Below are positions 1 to 6,195 of a stretch of 7,334 nt of DNA, piece by piece (the first letter of the stretch is position 1; the number at the start of each line of letters is the position of its first letter). Source of the stretch: Candidatus Hodarchaeota archaeon. GTDB lineage: Archaea > Asgardarchaeota > Heimdallarchaeia > Hodarchaeales > Hodarchaeaceae. Under the pieces are notes generated by a model. The model searched no databases and was not told the DNA's origin. It was given only the letters and a program-made list of their open reading frames with translations. Both the position numbers and the translations under genes were made by a program. The stretch covers positions 1 through 7,334 of the forward strand of contig JAEOSR010000040.1 of the NCBI GenBank assembly GCA_016840285.1, written 5' to 3'.

Positions 1-613
1 CATATTCTTCCGTGAAAGGAGAAGAGATATCTCCAACAAAAAACAACATAAGAAAGAGTGCAACATAATTCATCATGATTGTAGTAATTACTTCGTGAAC
101 ACCCCTGGCTTTAAGTATTGCGGGAACTAATGCCCAGAGAGCCCCACCAACAGCTCCTACGATCATCAATAGAGGAATCATTATCATAGCTGCTAAAAGC
201 GCACCAATCTCTAAGCCAAGAAATCCACTAAAAATTCTTTCAAATTCAATTCCTAAATATTGGTTTAAGCCAAATCCTACTAATGCTGTTACAAAGGCAC
301 CAAAGTACAGTTGTCCTTCAGCTCCGATATTGAACATTCCAGATCTAAACGCTACTGCGACAGAAAGACCCGTAAAGATCAGTGGTGTAGAAAAAAATAA
401 AATATCAGGTAAGTTTTCAAGCGTGAACATCTCGAAAGTCATTATATAAAGCGCAAAAACGGGATCGTATCCCAAAAAAAGTAAGGTAATAATACCTAAT
501 ATGAAAGCCAGGAGTATAGAAATACTAGGAACAGCAATTCGATTTCCTATATCACTTAACCTTTGTTGCCATGTTTTTCGTTCCTGATCTGATATTAAGA
601 TAGCTTCACTCAT
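1..613 (-). CDS. Nucleoside ABC transporter permease, BMP/Nup (YufP-like) type; 3' end outside window
   Basis: This is an inner-membrane permease subunit of a BMP-type (NupNOPQ/RnsBACD-like) nucleoside importer of the BPD_transp_2 family. I translated 204 residues from an ATG at 613 to the left edge with no stop. Visible hallmarks are FNIGAEGQ (residues 94-101), typical of the first permease of these systems, and the cytoplasmic coupling-type segment LKARGVHEVITTIMMNYVA (167-185). Hydrophobic stretches lie around residues 28-48, 70-88, 102-116, 130-160 and 181-193, after a polar N-terminus. Family members are usually about 340-370 residues, so roughly 40% is missing beyond position 1. It starts 11 bases after the ATPase stop, which implies co-transcription and probably translational coupling; the sequence before the ATG (GAGTGAT) is only a weak ribosome site. 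A second permease of the NIALEG type would be expected further left, outside the window. Family assignment is firm; the nucleoside substrate is inferred from the family. Confidence 0.93.
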   Translation of the reverse strand, partial: MSEAILISDQERKTWQQRLSDIGNRIAVPSISILLAFILGIITLLFLGYDPVFALYIMTFEMFTLENLPDILFFSTPLIFTGLSVAVAFRSGMFNIGAEGQLYFGAFVTALVGFGLNQYLGIEFERIFSGFLGLEIGALLAAMIMIPLLMIVGAVGGALWALVPAILKARGVHEVITTIMMNYVALFLMLFFVGDISSPFTEEY

Positions 614-624
614 GGTTATCACTC

Positions 625-2205
625 TTAATTTGTTGTATTGATTTTATCTGTATGCCCTGCCATCAACAATCCAAGTCTTTGTTCATTCGTACTTTGGGGG
701 TCTTCATAGGAAATGATTTTTCCTTCATATATTACTGCAATGCGGTCGGATAAAGTTAATAATTCATCTAGATCACTGGAGACTAGTAACACAGCTTTTC
801 CTTCATTCCTTAGTTCTACGATTCTTCTATGAACATATTCAATCACTCCAACATCTAGTCCTCTTGTGGGCTGACCAGCAAGGACTACTGAAGGATTCTT
901 GGATAATTCTCTGGCAACAATAACTTTTTGTTGATTACCGCCACTTAAAGAATGAATCTTGGTGAAAATGGAGGGAGTTCTTATATCAAATTGCTTTGTC
1001 ATTTCTCTGGATTCAGAATAAATTCTTCCCCAATTCAAAAATTTTGAAAACAATCCTTTCCTGTACCATTTAGGACGGTGATGCAGTCCGATAATCAGAT
1101 TCTCTGCTACCGTGAAATCTCCAACGGACCCTGTTTTTTGTCGATCTTCGGGGATATATGATAATCCAAGGTCGTAAATAGTCCTAGTTTTGAGTCTTGT
1201 TATATCAGAATTGTGTAAATGTAGAGTACCATTTAGGATGTTTCTAAGTCCTGCTATGGCCTCAACAAGTTCTAATTGACCATTTCCTACAACACCAGCG
1301 ATACCAAGAATTTCTCCACCCCGAATATCAAAATTAACTCCATGAACGGCAATTTGACCTCTATCATCTTCAACAGTTAGGTCCTGTACCCTTAAAATGA
1401 TGTCACCTTTACCAGAAGGAGGTTTTTTTATTTTTAGTAATTTTCTACCAATCATCATTTCAGCTAGTTCTTCTGGCGAGGTTTGCGTACTTTTAACCGT
1501 TCCTATATATCTTCCCCGTCTTAGAACGGTAATACGATCAGCTAAAGCCATGGGTTCCTTTAATTTATGAGTAATAATTATGATAGTTTTACCTTGCTTC
1601 TGTAGAATACGTAGTGTTTTAAACAGTGCAGTTACTTCTTGTGGAACAAGAACAGCAGTGGGCTCATCTAATATTAGAATATTTGCTCCTCGGTATAGAA
1701 TTTTTACAATTTCAACCCTTTGCTGTAAACCAACAGGGAGTTTTTCTATTTTGACGTTAGGATCTATTTCTAATCCATATTCATGAGATATTCTCGAAAC
1801 TTCGTGTCTCATTGATGATTCATTAAGCCGAATTCCATTGAATGTGGTTTCAGAACCTAGGATAACATTCTCTGCAACCGTCATGATTGGGATTAACATA
1901 AAATGTTGATGTACCATACCAATACCTAGTGACATTGCATCCATTGGTTTTTTAATCGATACCTCTTTTCCGTCAACAAATATTTTTCCCTCCCTGCCAT
2001 CTGGTTCGTAAAGACCATATAATATGTTCATTAATGTTGTTTTTCCAGCACCATTCTCTCCCAACAGTGCATGAATTTCCCCATTCTTGATTTCAAGATT
2101 GATATGATCATTTGCCAAGACACCAGGAAATTGTTTTATAATATTAACCATTTTCACAGCTAAATGGTCATTAGAAAGGGTGGTAGAATGACTGCTGATT
2201 GTCAA
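625..2205 (-). CDS. BMP-type nucleoside ABC transporter, double-domain ATP-binding protein
   Basis: This 526-residue cytoplasmic ATPase has two fused ABC domains and should energise the adjacent permease, as YufO/NupO and RnsB do. Domain 1 has Walker A GENGAGKTT (49-57), the Q-loop Gln at 100, signature LPVGLQQ (156-162), Walker B ILILDEPTA (176-184) and switch His 213. Domain 2 has the family's naturally degenerate P-loop GVVGNGQLEL (304-313, no Lys), IPEDRQ (351-356), signature LSGGNQQ (420-426) and VVLAGQPTRG (440-449), with Gln in place of the catalytic Glu and SSD in place of the switch His. Such asymmetry is normal for RbsA- and Nup-type ATPases, so only domain 1 is expected to hydrolyse ATP well. 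The start is a TTG at 2205. An in-frame TAA lies directly upstream and AGGAG sits 10 bases before it, whereas the later in-frame GTG and ATG (codons 17 and 19) have no ribosome site. The transported substrate is inferred from the family. Confidence 0.96.
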   Translation of the reverse strand: MTISSHSTTLSNDHLAVKMVNIIKQFPGVLANDHINLEIKNGEIHALLGENGAGKTTLMNILYGLYEPDGREGKIFVDGKEVSIKKPMDAMSLGIGMVHQHFMLIPIMTVAENVILGSETTFNGIRLNESSMRHEVSRISHEYGLEIDPNVKIEKLPVGLQQRVEIVKILYRGANILILDEPTAVLVPQEVTALFKTLRILQKQGKTIIIITHKLKEPMALADRITVLRRGRYIGTVKSTQTSPEELAEMMIGRKLLKIKKPPSGKGDIILRVQDLTVEDDRGQIAVHGVNFDIRGGEILGIAGVVGNGQLELVEAIAGLRNILNGTLHLHNSDITRLKTRTIYDLGLSYIPEDRQKTGSVGDFTVAENLIIGLHHRPKWYRKGLFSKFLNWGRIYSESREMTKQFDIRTPSIFTKIHSLSGGNQQKVIVARELSKNPSVVLAGQPTRGLDVGVIEYVHRRIVELRNEGKAVLLVSSDLDELLTLSDRIAVIYEGKIISYEDPQSTNEQRLGLLMAGHTDKINTTN

Positions 2206-2215
2206 TTAGATAGTT

Positions 2216-2220
2216 CTCCT
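2216..2220 (-). promoter_or_regulatory. Ribosome binding site deciding the TTG start of the ATPase
   Basis: On the minus strand AGGAG lies 10 bases before the TTG at 2205. No comparable purine run precedes the internal GTG or ATG, and an in-frame TAA touches the TTG on its 5' side. This site therefore fixes the ATPase start. Confidence 0.7.
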
Positions 2221-2255
2221 ACAAAAAAATAATAAATAAGCTTTAGTAAATTTTT

Positions 2256-2274
2256 AAAAAAAAGGGAGAGAGAT
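2256..2274 (-). terminator. T-tract between binding protein and ATPase; possible partial terminator
   Basis: About 25 bases after the BMP stop, the minus strand carries a pyrimidine run (CTCTCTCCC) ending in eight T's. Archaeal RNA polymerase stops at oligo-T tracts without needing a hairpin. A second T7 run lies at 2223-2229, just before the ATPase ribosome site. A leaky stop here would make more binding protein than ATPase and permease, the usual ratio in ABC importers. No transcript data are available, so termination is inference. Confidence 0.4.
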
Positions 2275-2297
2275 TAAATTGTTTTTGGTGATTAAGA

Positions 2298-3482
2298 TTA
2301 TCGACGTCGATTAATTTGGATTGCAGCCAGCCCTATAAGTATGAAGACAACCAGTAATCCTTCAAACCCAGGTGTTGCCATTTGTATTCTTTGTAATTTG
2401 TTCCAATCAGGTGTTTCATTGACTTTAATTGTGCCATCAATGATGTCTTCCCTAATTTTCATCACCCAATCCCAACGACTCAATGAAACACCGTCGAATG
2501 TGTAGTTGGTATTCTTCTCTGTCTCGGTATATTTCATTGGGCTGATTCCAACACCTTCTTCTGCCAAGCCGAGGATTTCTGTTCCGTTTTCCCAGGTTCC
2601 ATGGATTGTATCGTTGATCGAATTATAGGTAGCTGTTTCTACTAGCTTGAGCATGGAACAAAGAACTGTTCCCTTTTCCTCACCATCTTGATCACTGTCG
2701 ACTCCGATAGCATAGACTTCTTCTTCCTTTGCAGCTTGGAAGACACCTATACCTGTACCACCTGCTGCAGCGAAGATGACATCATTCCCTTTGCCAATAA
2801 GCGTTTTCCCCATATTCTTCCCACTTGGGATGTCATTCCAACAATCGGGAGGGGGGAGTGGACTATAAACGGCAGTAATCTCGATACTATCATTGATATA
2901 GTGTGCACCCTGTCTATATCCAGCTAAGAATTTATTGATTAAGTAAATATCCATACCACCAACAAATCCTAATTTACCAGTTTCTGTTGTCATAGCAGCC
3001 ATTGCACCTACTAAGAAGGATCCTTCATGTTCTTTGAACAAGTAGTTTTGAATGTTTGATCTATTGATTTGATCGTCAATCAGAACCCAATTCTGGTCTG
3101 GATATGTCTCTGAAGTCTCATTTAGTGCTGATGTCTGTAGGAATCCAATACAAATGATTAGATCATATGTTCCATCCTCTGCATAATCCGTTTGAAAAGT
3201 TTTAAATTCTGGGACGTCTTGGGGTTCAACCCATTCAACAGTTACATTATCTGGGTAATCAGCTAAAGCTTGGTCTACTCCTCGTTTACCAGCGTCATTA
3301 AAAGATTTATCACCGAGACCACCAGTTGCGAAAACAACACCTATTTTTTTCTTTGCTGTTGTTGCACCAGCTGAAAATCTCACTTTTGTTGGCCCATCAT
3401 CTTGCGATCCTGAAACACTAGAGAGAGTAGCTAGTGGCATGATCAAGATGAGTGCCAGTATCAAAATTCTAAGTTTTTTCAA
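2298..3482 (-). CDS. BMP/PnrA-family nucleoside-binding protein with C-terminal PGF-type surface anchor
   Basis: This 394-residue extracellular solute-binding protein of the Bmp family (PnrA, BmpA and NupN types) should deliver nucleosides to the downstream ABC transporter. The N-terminus (1-26) is a Sec-type signal peptide: two Lys, a hydrophobic core to about residue 22, then SSVSGS. It has no lipobox Cys. Family landmarks are IGVVFATGG and GDKSFND (47-63), HEGSFLVGAMAA (152-163), GKLGFVGG (169-176), the W-D-G-K region (215-222), DVIFAAAGGTGIGVFQAAKE (234-253) and YAIGVDSDQ (257-265). The C-terminus has PGFE (371-374), a roughly 16-residue membrane segment and RRR (392-394), which matches PGF-CTERM sorting signals. 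Seven N-x-S/T sequons fit a glycosylated surface protein. The start is a TTG at 3482 with GGAG 8 bases upstream; it gives the expected signal peptide. It is followed after 92 bases by the ATPase. Purine nucleosides are the best-known ligands of the family; the actual ligand is not proven. Confidence 0.94.
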   Translation of the reverse strand: MKKLRILILALILIMPLATLSSVSGSQDDGPTKVRFSAGATTAKKKIGVVFATGGLGDKSFNDAGKRGVDQALADYPDNVTVEWVEPQDVPEFKTFQTDYAEDGTYDLIICIGFLQTSALNETSETYPDQNWVLIDDQINRSNIQNYLFKEHEGSFLVGAMAAMTTETGKLGFVGGMDIYLINKFLAGYRQGAHYINDSIEITAVYSPLPPPDCWNDIPSGKNMGKTLIGKGNDVIFAAAGGTGIGVFQAAKEEEVYAIGVDSDQDGEEKGTVLCSMLKLVETATYNSINDTIHGTWENGTEILGLAEEGVGISPMKYTETEKNTNYTFDGVSLSRWDWVMKIREDIIDGTIKVNETPDWNKLQRIQMATPGFEGLLVVFILIGLAAIQINRRR

Positions 3483-3488
3483 TTTTCT

Positions 3489-3494
3489 ATCTCC
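3489..3494 (-). promoter_or_regulatory. Ribosome binding site deciding the TTG start of the BMP protein
   Basis: GGAGAT on the minus strand places its GGAG core 8 bases before the TTG at 3482. The ATG overlapping this motif (ATGGAG) is out of frame and meets a TGA after five codons. That TGA overlaps the TTG. The TTG is therefore the only start that yields the signal peptide. Confidence 0.65.
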
Positions 3495-3554
3495 ATTAGA
3501 TGAATTATTTTTCCTAACTACTTTTCGACATTTTGCTGAATGCTGAAAAGAGGG

Positions 3555-3584
3555 ATTTCTACAGGTTCATCTCCCTGTAGAAAT
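3555..3584. repeat. Perfect 11-bp inverted repeat with 8-base spacer upstream of the BMP gene
   Basis: ATTTCTACAGG at 3555-3565 is exactly repeated in reverse complement at 3574-3584, around the 8-base spacer at 3566-3573. It lies 72-102 bases upstream of the BMP start and just downstream of a TATA-like box at 3611-3619. It could be an operator for a dimeric regulator, because the arm centres are about 19 bp (nearly two helical turns) apart. It could also be a stem-loop at the 5' end of the BMP transcript, or part of the end of the kinase transcript. The repeat is seen directly; its role is inferred. Confidence 0.75.
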
Positions 3585-3585
3585 T

Positions 3586-3596
3586 AAAAAAGAGAA
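3586..3596 (-). terminator. Candidate T-tract terminator after the PfkB kinase
   Basis: On the minus strand, 75 bases after the kinase stop, there is a pyrimidine run TTCTC followed by six T's. It is a plausible archaeal transcript end for the kinase genes, separating them from the transporter. It also overlaps the predicted transcription start region of the BMP gene, so its role is uncertain. Confidence 0.3.
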
Positions 3597-3604
3597 CTAA
3601 TTTG

Positions 3605-3626
3605 AGTTGTTTTAATATTTTCGACT
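3605..3626 (-). promoter_or_regulatory. Candidate BRE/TATA promoter for the BMP transporter genes
   Basis: The minus strand reads CGAAAATATTAAAAC, a purine-rich BRE-like stretch followed by an AT-only TATA-like element (about 3611-3619). Initiation about 25 bases downstream would fall near 3588. This would leave a leader of roughly 105 bases that begins with the inverted repeat at 3555-3584. Another AT-rich candidate (ATTATAATTA) lies near 3631-3642. AT-rich background makes TATA calls weak. Confidence 0.35.
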
Positions 3627-3671
3627 ATTAGTAATTATAATTCTTTTTTTTCCTGATACTAACTTGGATTA

Positions 3672-4625
3672 TTATCGTGAGAATGTTGCAGCTCCAAACC
3701 TTGCCCCATAACCTTGGCAAATGTGGCTTCCTAATTTTGTTCCACACCTTATAGCCTCTTCTAAGTCTGTTCCTGAAAGAAAATCTGAAATAAAACCAGC
3801 ACAAAATCCATCCCCAGCTCCTGTTGTATCAATAGCTAAAACTTGATCAGCAGGAATATGCCTATGCCCTTTTTGTGTGAAATAATAACATCCGTTTTCT
3901 CCATCAGTAATCAAAACCACTTGTATATTGGGAAATTCTTTGCAGATAGCATTTCCAATTGTATTGATCTCGGGTTTTATTTTATCGGTCGGGTCACTAA
4001 TTAAAACCTCAAATTCATCTTTATTCCCAACAAGAATGTCTAGGTAAGGTAAGATTTTTGTTTTAATTTCTGATTTAAATTTCTCAACTGTAGTGTATGC
4101 TGCAAGGTTAAACATGGTTAGGGATGTGGATGTCATATTTCCTTTGATGTTCTGGAAAAGTCTGAATATGACATCTTTGATTGGTTGATTCAGAATGGTA
4201 TATCCAGAAGTATAGAATAAATCACCTTTTAGAATATCATCTAAAGGTAGGTCTTCCCACTCAATGTTATCATGGATTTTTCGATTAGCTATGAAAGACC
4301 GCTCTCCATCTGGTTCAATAATAATGAGGATTGTTGCAGTCTGATATTGTTTAGAGATTTTCAATCGACATTCAACATTCATATTTCTTAATTCATTTCT
4401 CACGAAATTACCAGCAGGATCATCTCCTACTATACCAATCATTGACACAGGGGTCTTAAGTTTTCCTAACCAAAAGGAAACATTTGCAACATCTCCACCG
4501 CCATGAATTGTCAAGCTATGAGAATCTATACAACCACCCAACCTTAAATTGTTCAAGGTTAAACGATCCATGAAAATATCAACTGAAATATGTCCTAAGC
4601 AAAAAACTTGTTTCTGAGATTCCAA
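3672..4625 (-). CDS. PfkB/ribokinase-family sugar or nucleoside kinase
   Basis: This is a 317-residue cytoplasmic kinase of the PfkB (ribokinase) superfamily, full length for the family. It has the N-terminal strand CLGHISVDIF (9-18), the substrate-side glycine pair in HGGGDVANVSFWLGKL (41-56), IGIVGDDPAGNFV (63-75), the NKDE motif (201-204, the NxxE metal/phosphate site) and the anion hole plus catalytic base in DTTGAGDGFCAGF (266-278, Asp 272). These show ATP-dependent phosphorylation of a hydroxymethyl group. Family members act on ribose, nucleosides, fructose, 2-keto-3-deoxygluconate and others, and the sequence alone does not choose. Its place between two deoxynucleoside kinases and a nucleoside importer makes a ribonucleoside kinase or ribokinase most likely. 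The start is a TTG at 4625 with GGAGG 7 bases upstream; an ATG four bases upstream is out of frame. It follows the TK gene after 39 bases and is probably co-transcribed with it. Confidence 0.93.
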   Translation of the reverse strand: MESQKQVFCLGHISVDIFMDRLTLNNLRLGGCIDSHSLTIHGGGDVANVSFWLGKLKTPVSMIGIVGDDPAGNFVRNELRNMNVECRLKISKQYQTATILIIIEPDGERSFIANRKIHDNIEWEDLPLDDILKGDLFYTSGYTILNQPIKDVIFRLFQNIKGNMTSTSLTMFNLAAYTTVEKFKSEIKTKILPYLDILVGNKDEFEVLISDPTDKIKPEINTIGNAICKEFPNIQVVLITDGENGCYYFTQKGHRHIPADQVLAIDTTGAGDGFCAGFISDFLSGTDLEEAIRCGTKLGSHICQGYGARFGAATFSR

Positions 4626-4632
4626 ACATTAT

Positions 4633-4637
4633 CCTCC
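4633..4637 (-). promoter_or_regulatory. Strong ribosome binding site deciding the TTG start of the PfkB kinase
   Basis: GGAGG on the minus strand is spaced 7 bases from the TTG at 4625. The out-of-frame ATG at 4629-4627 is only 3 bases from it, too close for good initiation. That ATG opens a frame of just 16 codons before TGA. The spacing therefore favours the TTG. Confidence 0.7.
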
Positions 4638-4664
4638 GAGTTCATGAGTATATCGGCTTACATT

Positions 4665-5261
4665 CTAACGAGGGACATTGTGATGAATTACACAGCGTGT
4701 CTCATAAGTTTCAGTTTGCCCTTGCCCTTCAATCACAACAACGGGACTGTCATAAGGAGCAGGCTCCCCATTAATCAACCTTTGAGTTCTCGTTGCTTTT
4801 CGGTTACACCCATGTACATCACAGATCCCCATAAGACGTGTTACCTTATTTGCACGCCCAACAAGCCAAGGCATGGGCCCAAAGGGTTCGCCCCTAAAAT
4901 TAAGCACTAAACCACTTACGATGACATGATAACGGCTTCTCAGCAAAGTATCTACTACTTCTACCAAATGATTATCAAAGAATTGGGCTTCATCTATTCC
5001 AATGATTTCATATTTTTTTCTCTTTAAATGTTCAAATATTAACTCTGGATGATCTTCATCTATTACAATTGCTTTAAGGTTTAATTTAAAAGTACGGGAA
5101 GCAATCCCCTCCTCTCTAATGTTAACTGCAGGCTTAAATGTCACCCATTCATGATTTGAATACTTAAGTTCCTTGAAAAGCATGATAAATACCTCACTCT
5201 TACCACTTTTCATTGGTCCAAATATTACCTCTAAATATCCTGGTTTATACACCCTTGACAT
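4665..5261 (-). CDS. tdk: Thymidine kinase, TK1 (type II) family
   Basis: This 198-residue cytoplasmic enzyme should phosphorylate thymidine or deoxyuridine to the monophosphate with ATP. It has the P-loop GPMKSGKS (15-22), the Walker-B/catalytic region GIDEAQFFD (88-96, Glu 91 the expected base), SGLVLNFRGEPFGPMP (116-131), and the lasso region ATRTQRLINGEPAPYDSP (156-173) that closes over thymidine. A zinc site is expected, but the first pair is C147-x4-C152 with His 150 between them, not the usual CxxC. The second half is C190 with His 193/194, a Cys-x2-His arrangement seen in other TK1 proteins. A short insertion (GQGQTET, 179-185) precedes the conserved YE. The length is normal for the family. 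The ATG at 5261 starts just before the P-loop strand; upstream there is only a weak GGGG motif. It lies 71 bases after the dNK gene and 39 before the PfkB gene, in a kinase cluster. Confidence 0.95.
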   Translation of the reverse strand: MSRVYKPGYLEVIFGPMKSGKSEVFIMLFKELKYSNHEWVTFKPAVNIREEGIASRTFKLNLKAIVIDEDHPELIFEHLKRKKYEIIGIDEAQFFDNHLVEVVDTLLRSRYHVIVSGLVLNFRGEPFGPMPWLVGRANKVTRLMGICDVHGCNRKATRTQRLINGEPAPYDSPVVVIEGQGQTETYETRCVIHHNVPR

Positions 5262-5332
5262 TGCTAATTAACCCCAATGATAGGTGAAAAGATCCACACA
5301 GAGTTCAAATGAGAAGTGTCAACCCTAGAGAG

Positions 5333-5995
5333 CTATTCAAGTTCATATTTCTTTTTGAGGAGTTCAATAATTGAATCTATCGGTTGGTGATCTGTATTCC
5401 AGGGAATTCTCATGACTTCCATTCCACGACTCCATGTATGCTGTCCAGATTCAATTTCAACAAGTAAATCTAAATACCCTCGGTGTAGCTTTTCTAAATA
5501 CTCTAAAGGAACTCCTGCTCGTTCAAATGTTCTATCTCTATTTTGAACCCGTTTCATTGCTACTTCTGGTTCCACATCTAGATATATTAATAGACTTGGA
5601 GGTATCAAGGAACATGTCATTGTTTCGTATGCACGTGTGTATGTCCGCCACTCGACCTTAGAGATATTACCCTCTAACATGTGTAGACGTGCGAATACTC
5701 TATCACCAGGTAATCCTCTATCTAAAACTACCCCCTGATATTCGCTTTCCCCTACGGCTGCAAGACTAGCTTCATACGCAGCTAACTTCTGTAATGAGTA
5801 CCTTTTGTGAAGTAAATCGATCTGCATCGGGAAAGCCCAGCGTTTTGGATCCTCATAAAAAATCGTCAAGTAATCATTATCAACAGGTTCTTTTATTAGT
5901 CGAAGTTTAAGCCCATCAGCAATCCAACCACTGAATGTACTTTTACCTGACCCAATAATACCTTCAATCCAGATAATTGGTTTATAATGGATCAT
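5333..5995 (-). CDS. Deoxynucleoside kinase (dNK/dCK-dGK family)
   Basis: This 220-residue cytoplasmic P-loop kinase should convert deoxynucleosides to 5'-monophosphates with ATP. The N-terminal strand WIEGIIGSGKST (9-20) holds the P-loop. KEPVDN (35-40) supplies the Glu-Pro pair near the sugar 5'-OH. LDRGLPGDRVFARL (91-104) takes the place of the usual (E/D)RS segment, with Gly where Ser is common. The LID arginines sit in RVQNRDRTFERAGVPLEYL (149-167), followed by LHRGYLDLL (170-178), all typical of the dNK family. The length fits bacterial-type members. With a separate TK1 next door for thymidine, this enzyme more likely serves deoxyadenosine, deoxyguanosine or deoxycytidine; this is inference. 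The ATG at 5995 has a weak GAGTGGTG ribosome site 7 bases upstream. It is the first gene of the kinase cluster, downstream of a 200-base gap with a candidate promoter. Confidence 0.92.
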   Translation of the reverse strand: MIHYKPIIWIEGIIGSGKSTFSGWIADGLKLRLIKEPVDNDYLTIFYEDPKRWAFPMQIDLLHKRYSLQKLAAYEASLAAVGESEYQGVVLDRGLPGDRVFARLHMLEGNISKVEWRTYTRAYETMTCSLIPPSLLIYLDVEPEVAMKRVQNRDRTFERAGVPLEYLEKLHRGYLDLLVEIESGQHTWSRGMEVMRIPWNTDHQPIDSIIELLKKKYELE

Positions 5996-6059
5996 TTGAA
6001 AACACCACTCATATTACAGAAGAAACCAAGGCAAATTTGATCAATGAAGATTATAGGGG

Positions 6060-6092
6060 TAATTTATATCCACTCCTTTAATAAATTTCTTG
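6060..6092 (-). promoter_or_regulatory. Candidate archaeal promoter(s) for the nucleoside kinase cluster
   Basis: The 200-base gap between the mutase and the dNK gene holds no gene. On the minus strand AAGAAA followed by TTTATTAAA (6077-6085) looks like BRE plus TATA. Initiation about 25 bases downstream, near 6056, would give a leader of about 60 bases. A second TATA-like element, GATATAAATT (6061-6070), is an alternative. Both are weak calls in AT-rich DNA. Confidence 0.35.
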
Positions 6093-6195
6093 AGATATTA
6101 AGATAATCAACCATTCTTTATAGATAACCATGTCTTCTATAGTCAACACGGTTTTTTTACCATATTTAATACTTTAGAATAAAATTCTTCTATGA

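Noticed and set aside
1260..1310. Missing P-loop lysine in the second ABC domain as a possible inactivating mutation
   Set aside because: The GVVGNGQ form and the GQPTRG Walker B are normal for the second domain of this transporter family.
1580..1786. Plus-strand open frame of 68 codons, and similar frames at 2688-2927, 4608-4910, 5434-5661 and 6860-7084
   Set aside because: All lie opposite strongly supported genes and their translations show no recognisable domains.
3534..3547. Tandem TGCTGAA TGCTGAA in the BMP leader
   Set aside because: Only two short copies, with no further copies seen in the gap; could be chance, although it sits near the inverted repeat.
6119..6141. 6-bp inverted repeat TATAGA/TCTATA in the same spacer
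   Set aside because: Short, AT-rich and with an 11-base loop; expected by chance.
6126..6158. Plus-strand stem (AACC...GGTT, with one mismatch) followed by seven T's, terminator-like
   Set aside because: No plus-strand gene precedes it, the stem is short and imperfect, and on the minus strand the tract is A's. Probably chance in AT-rich spacer.
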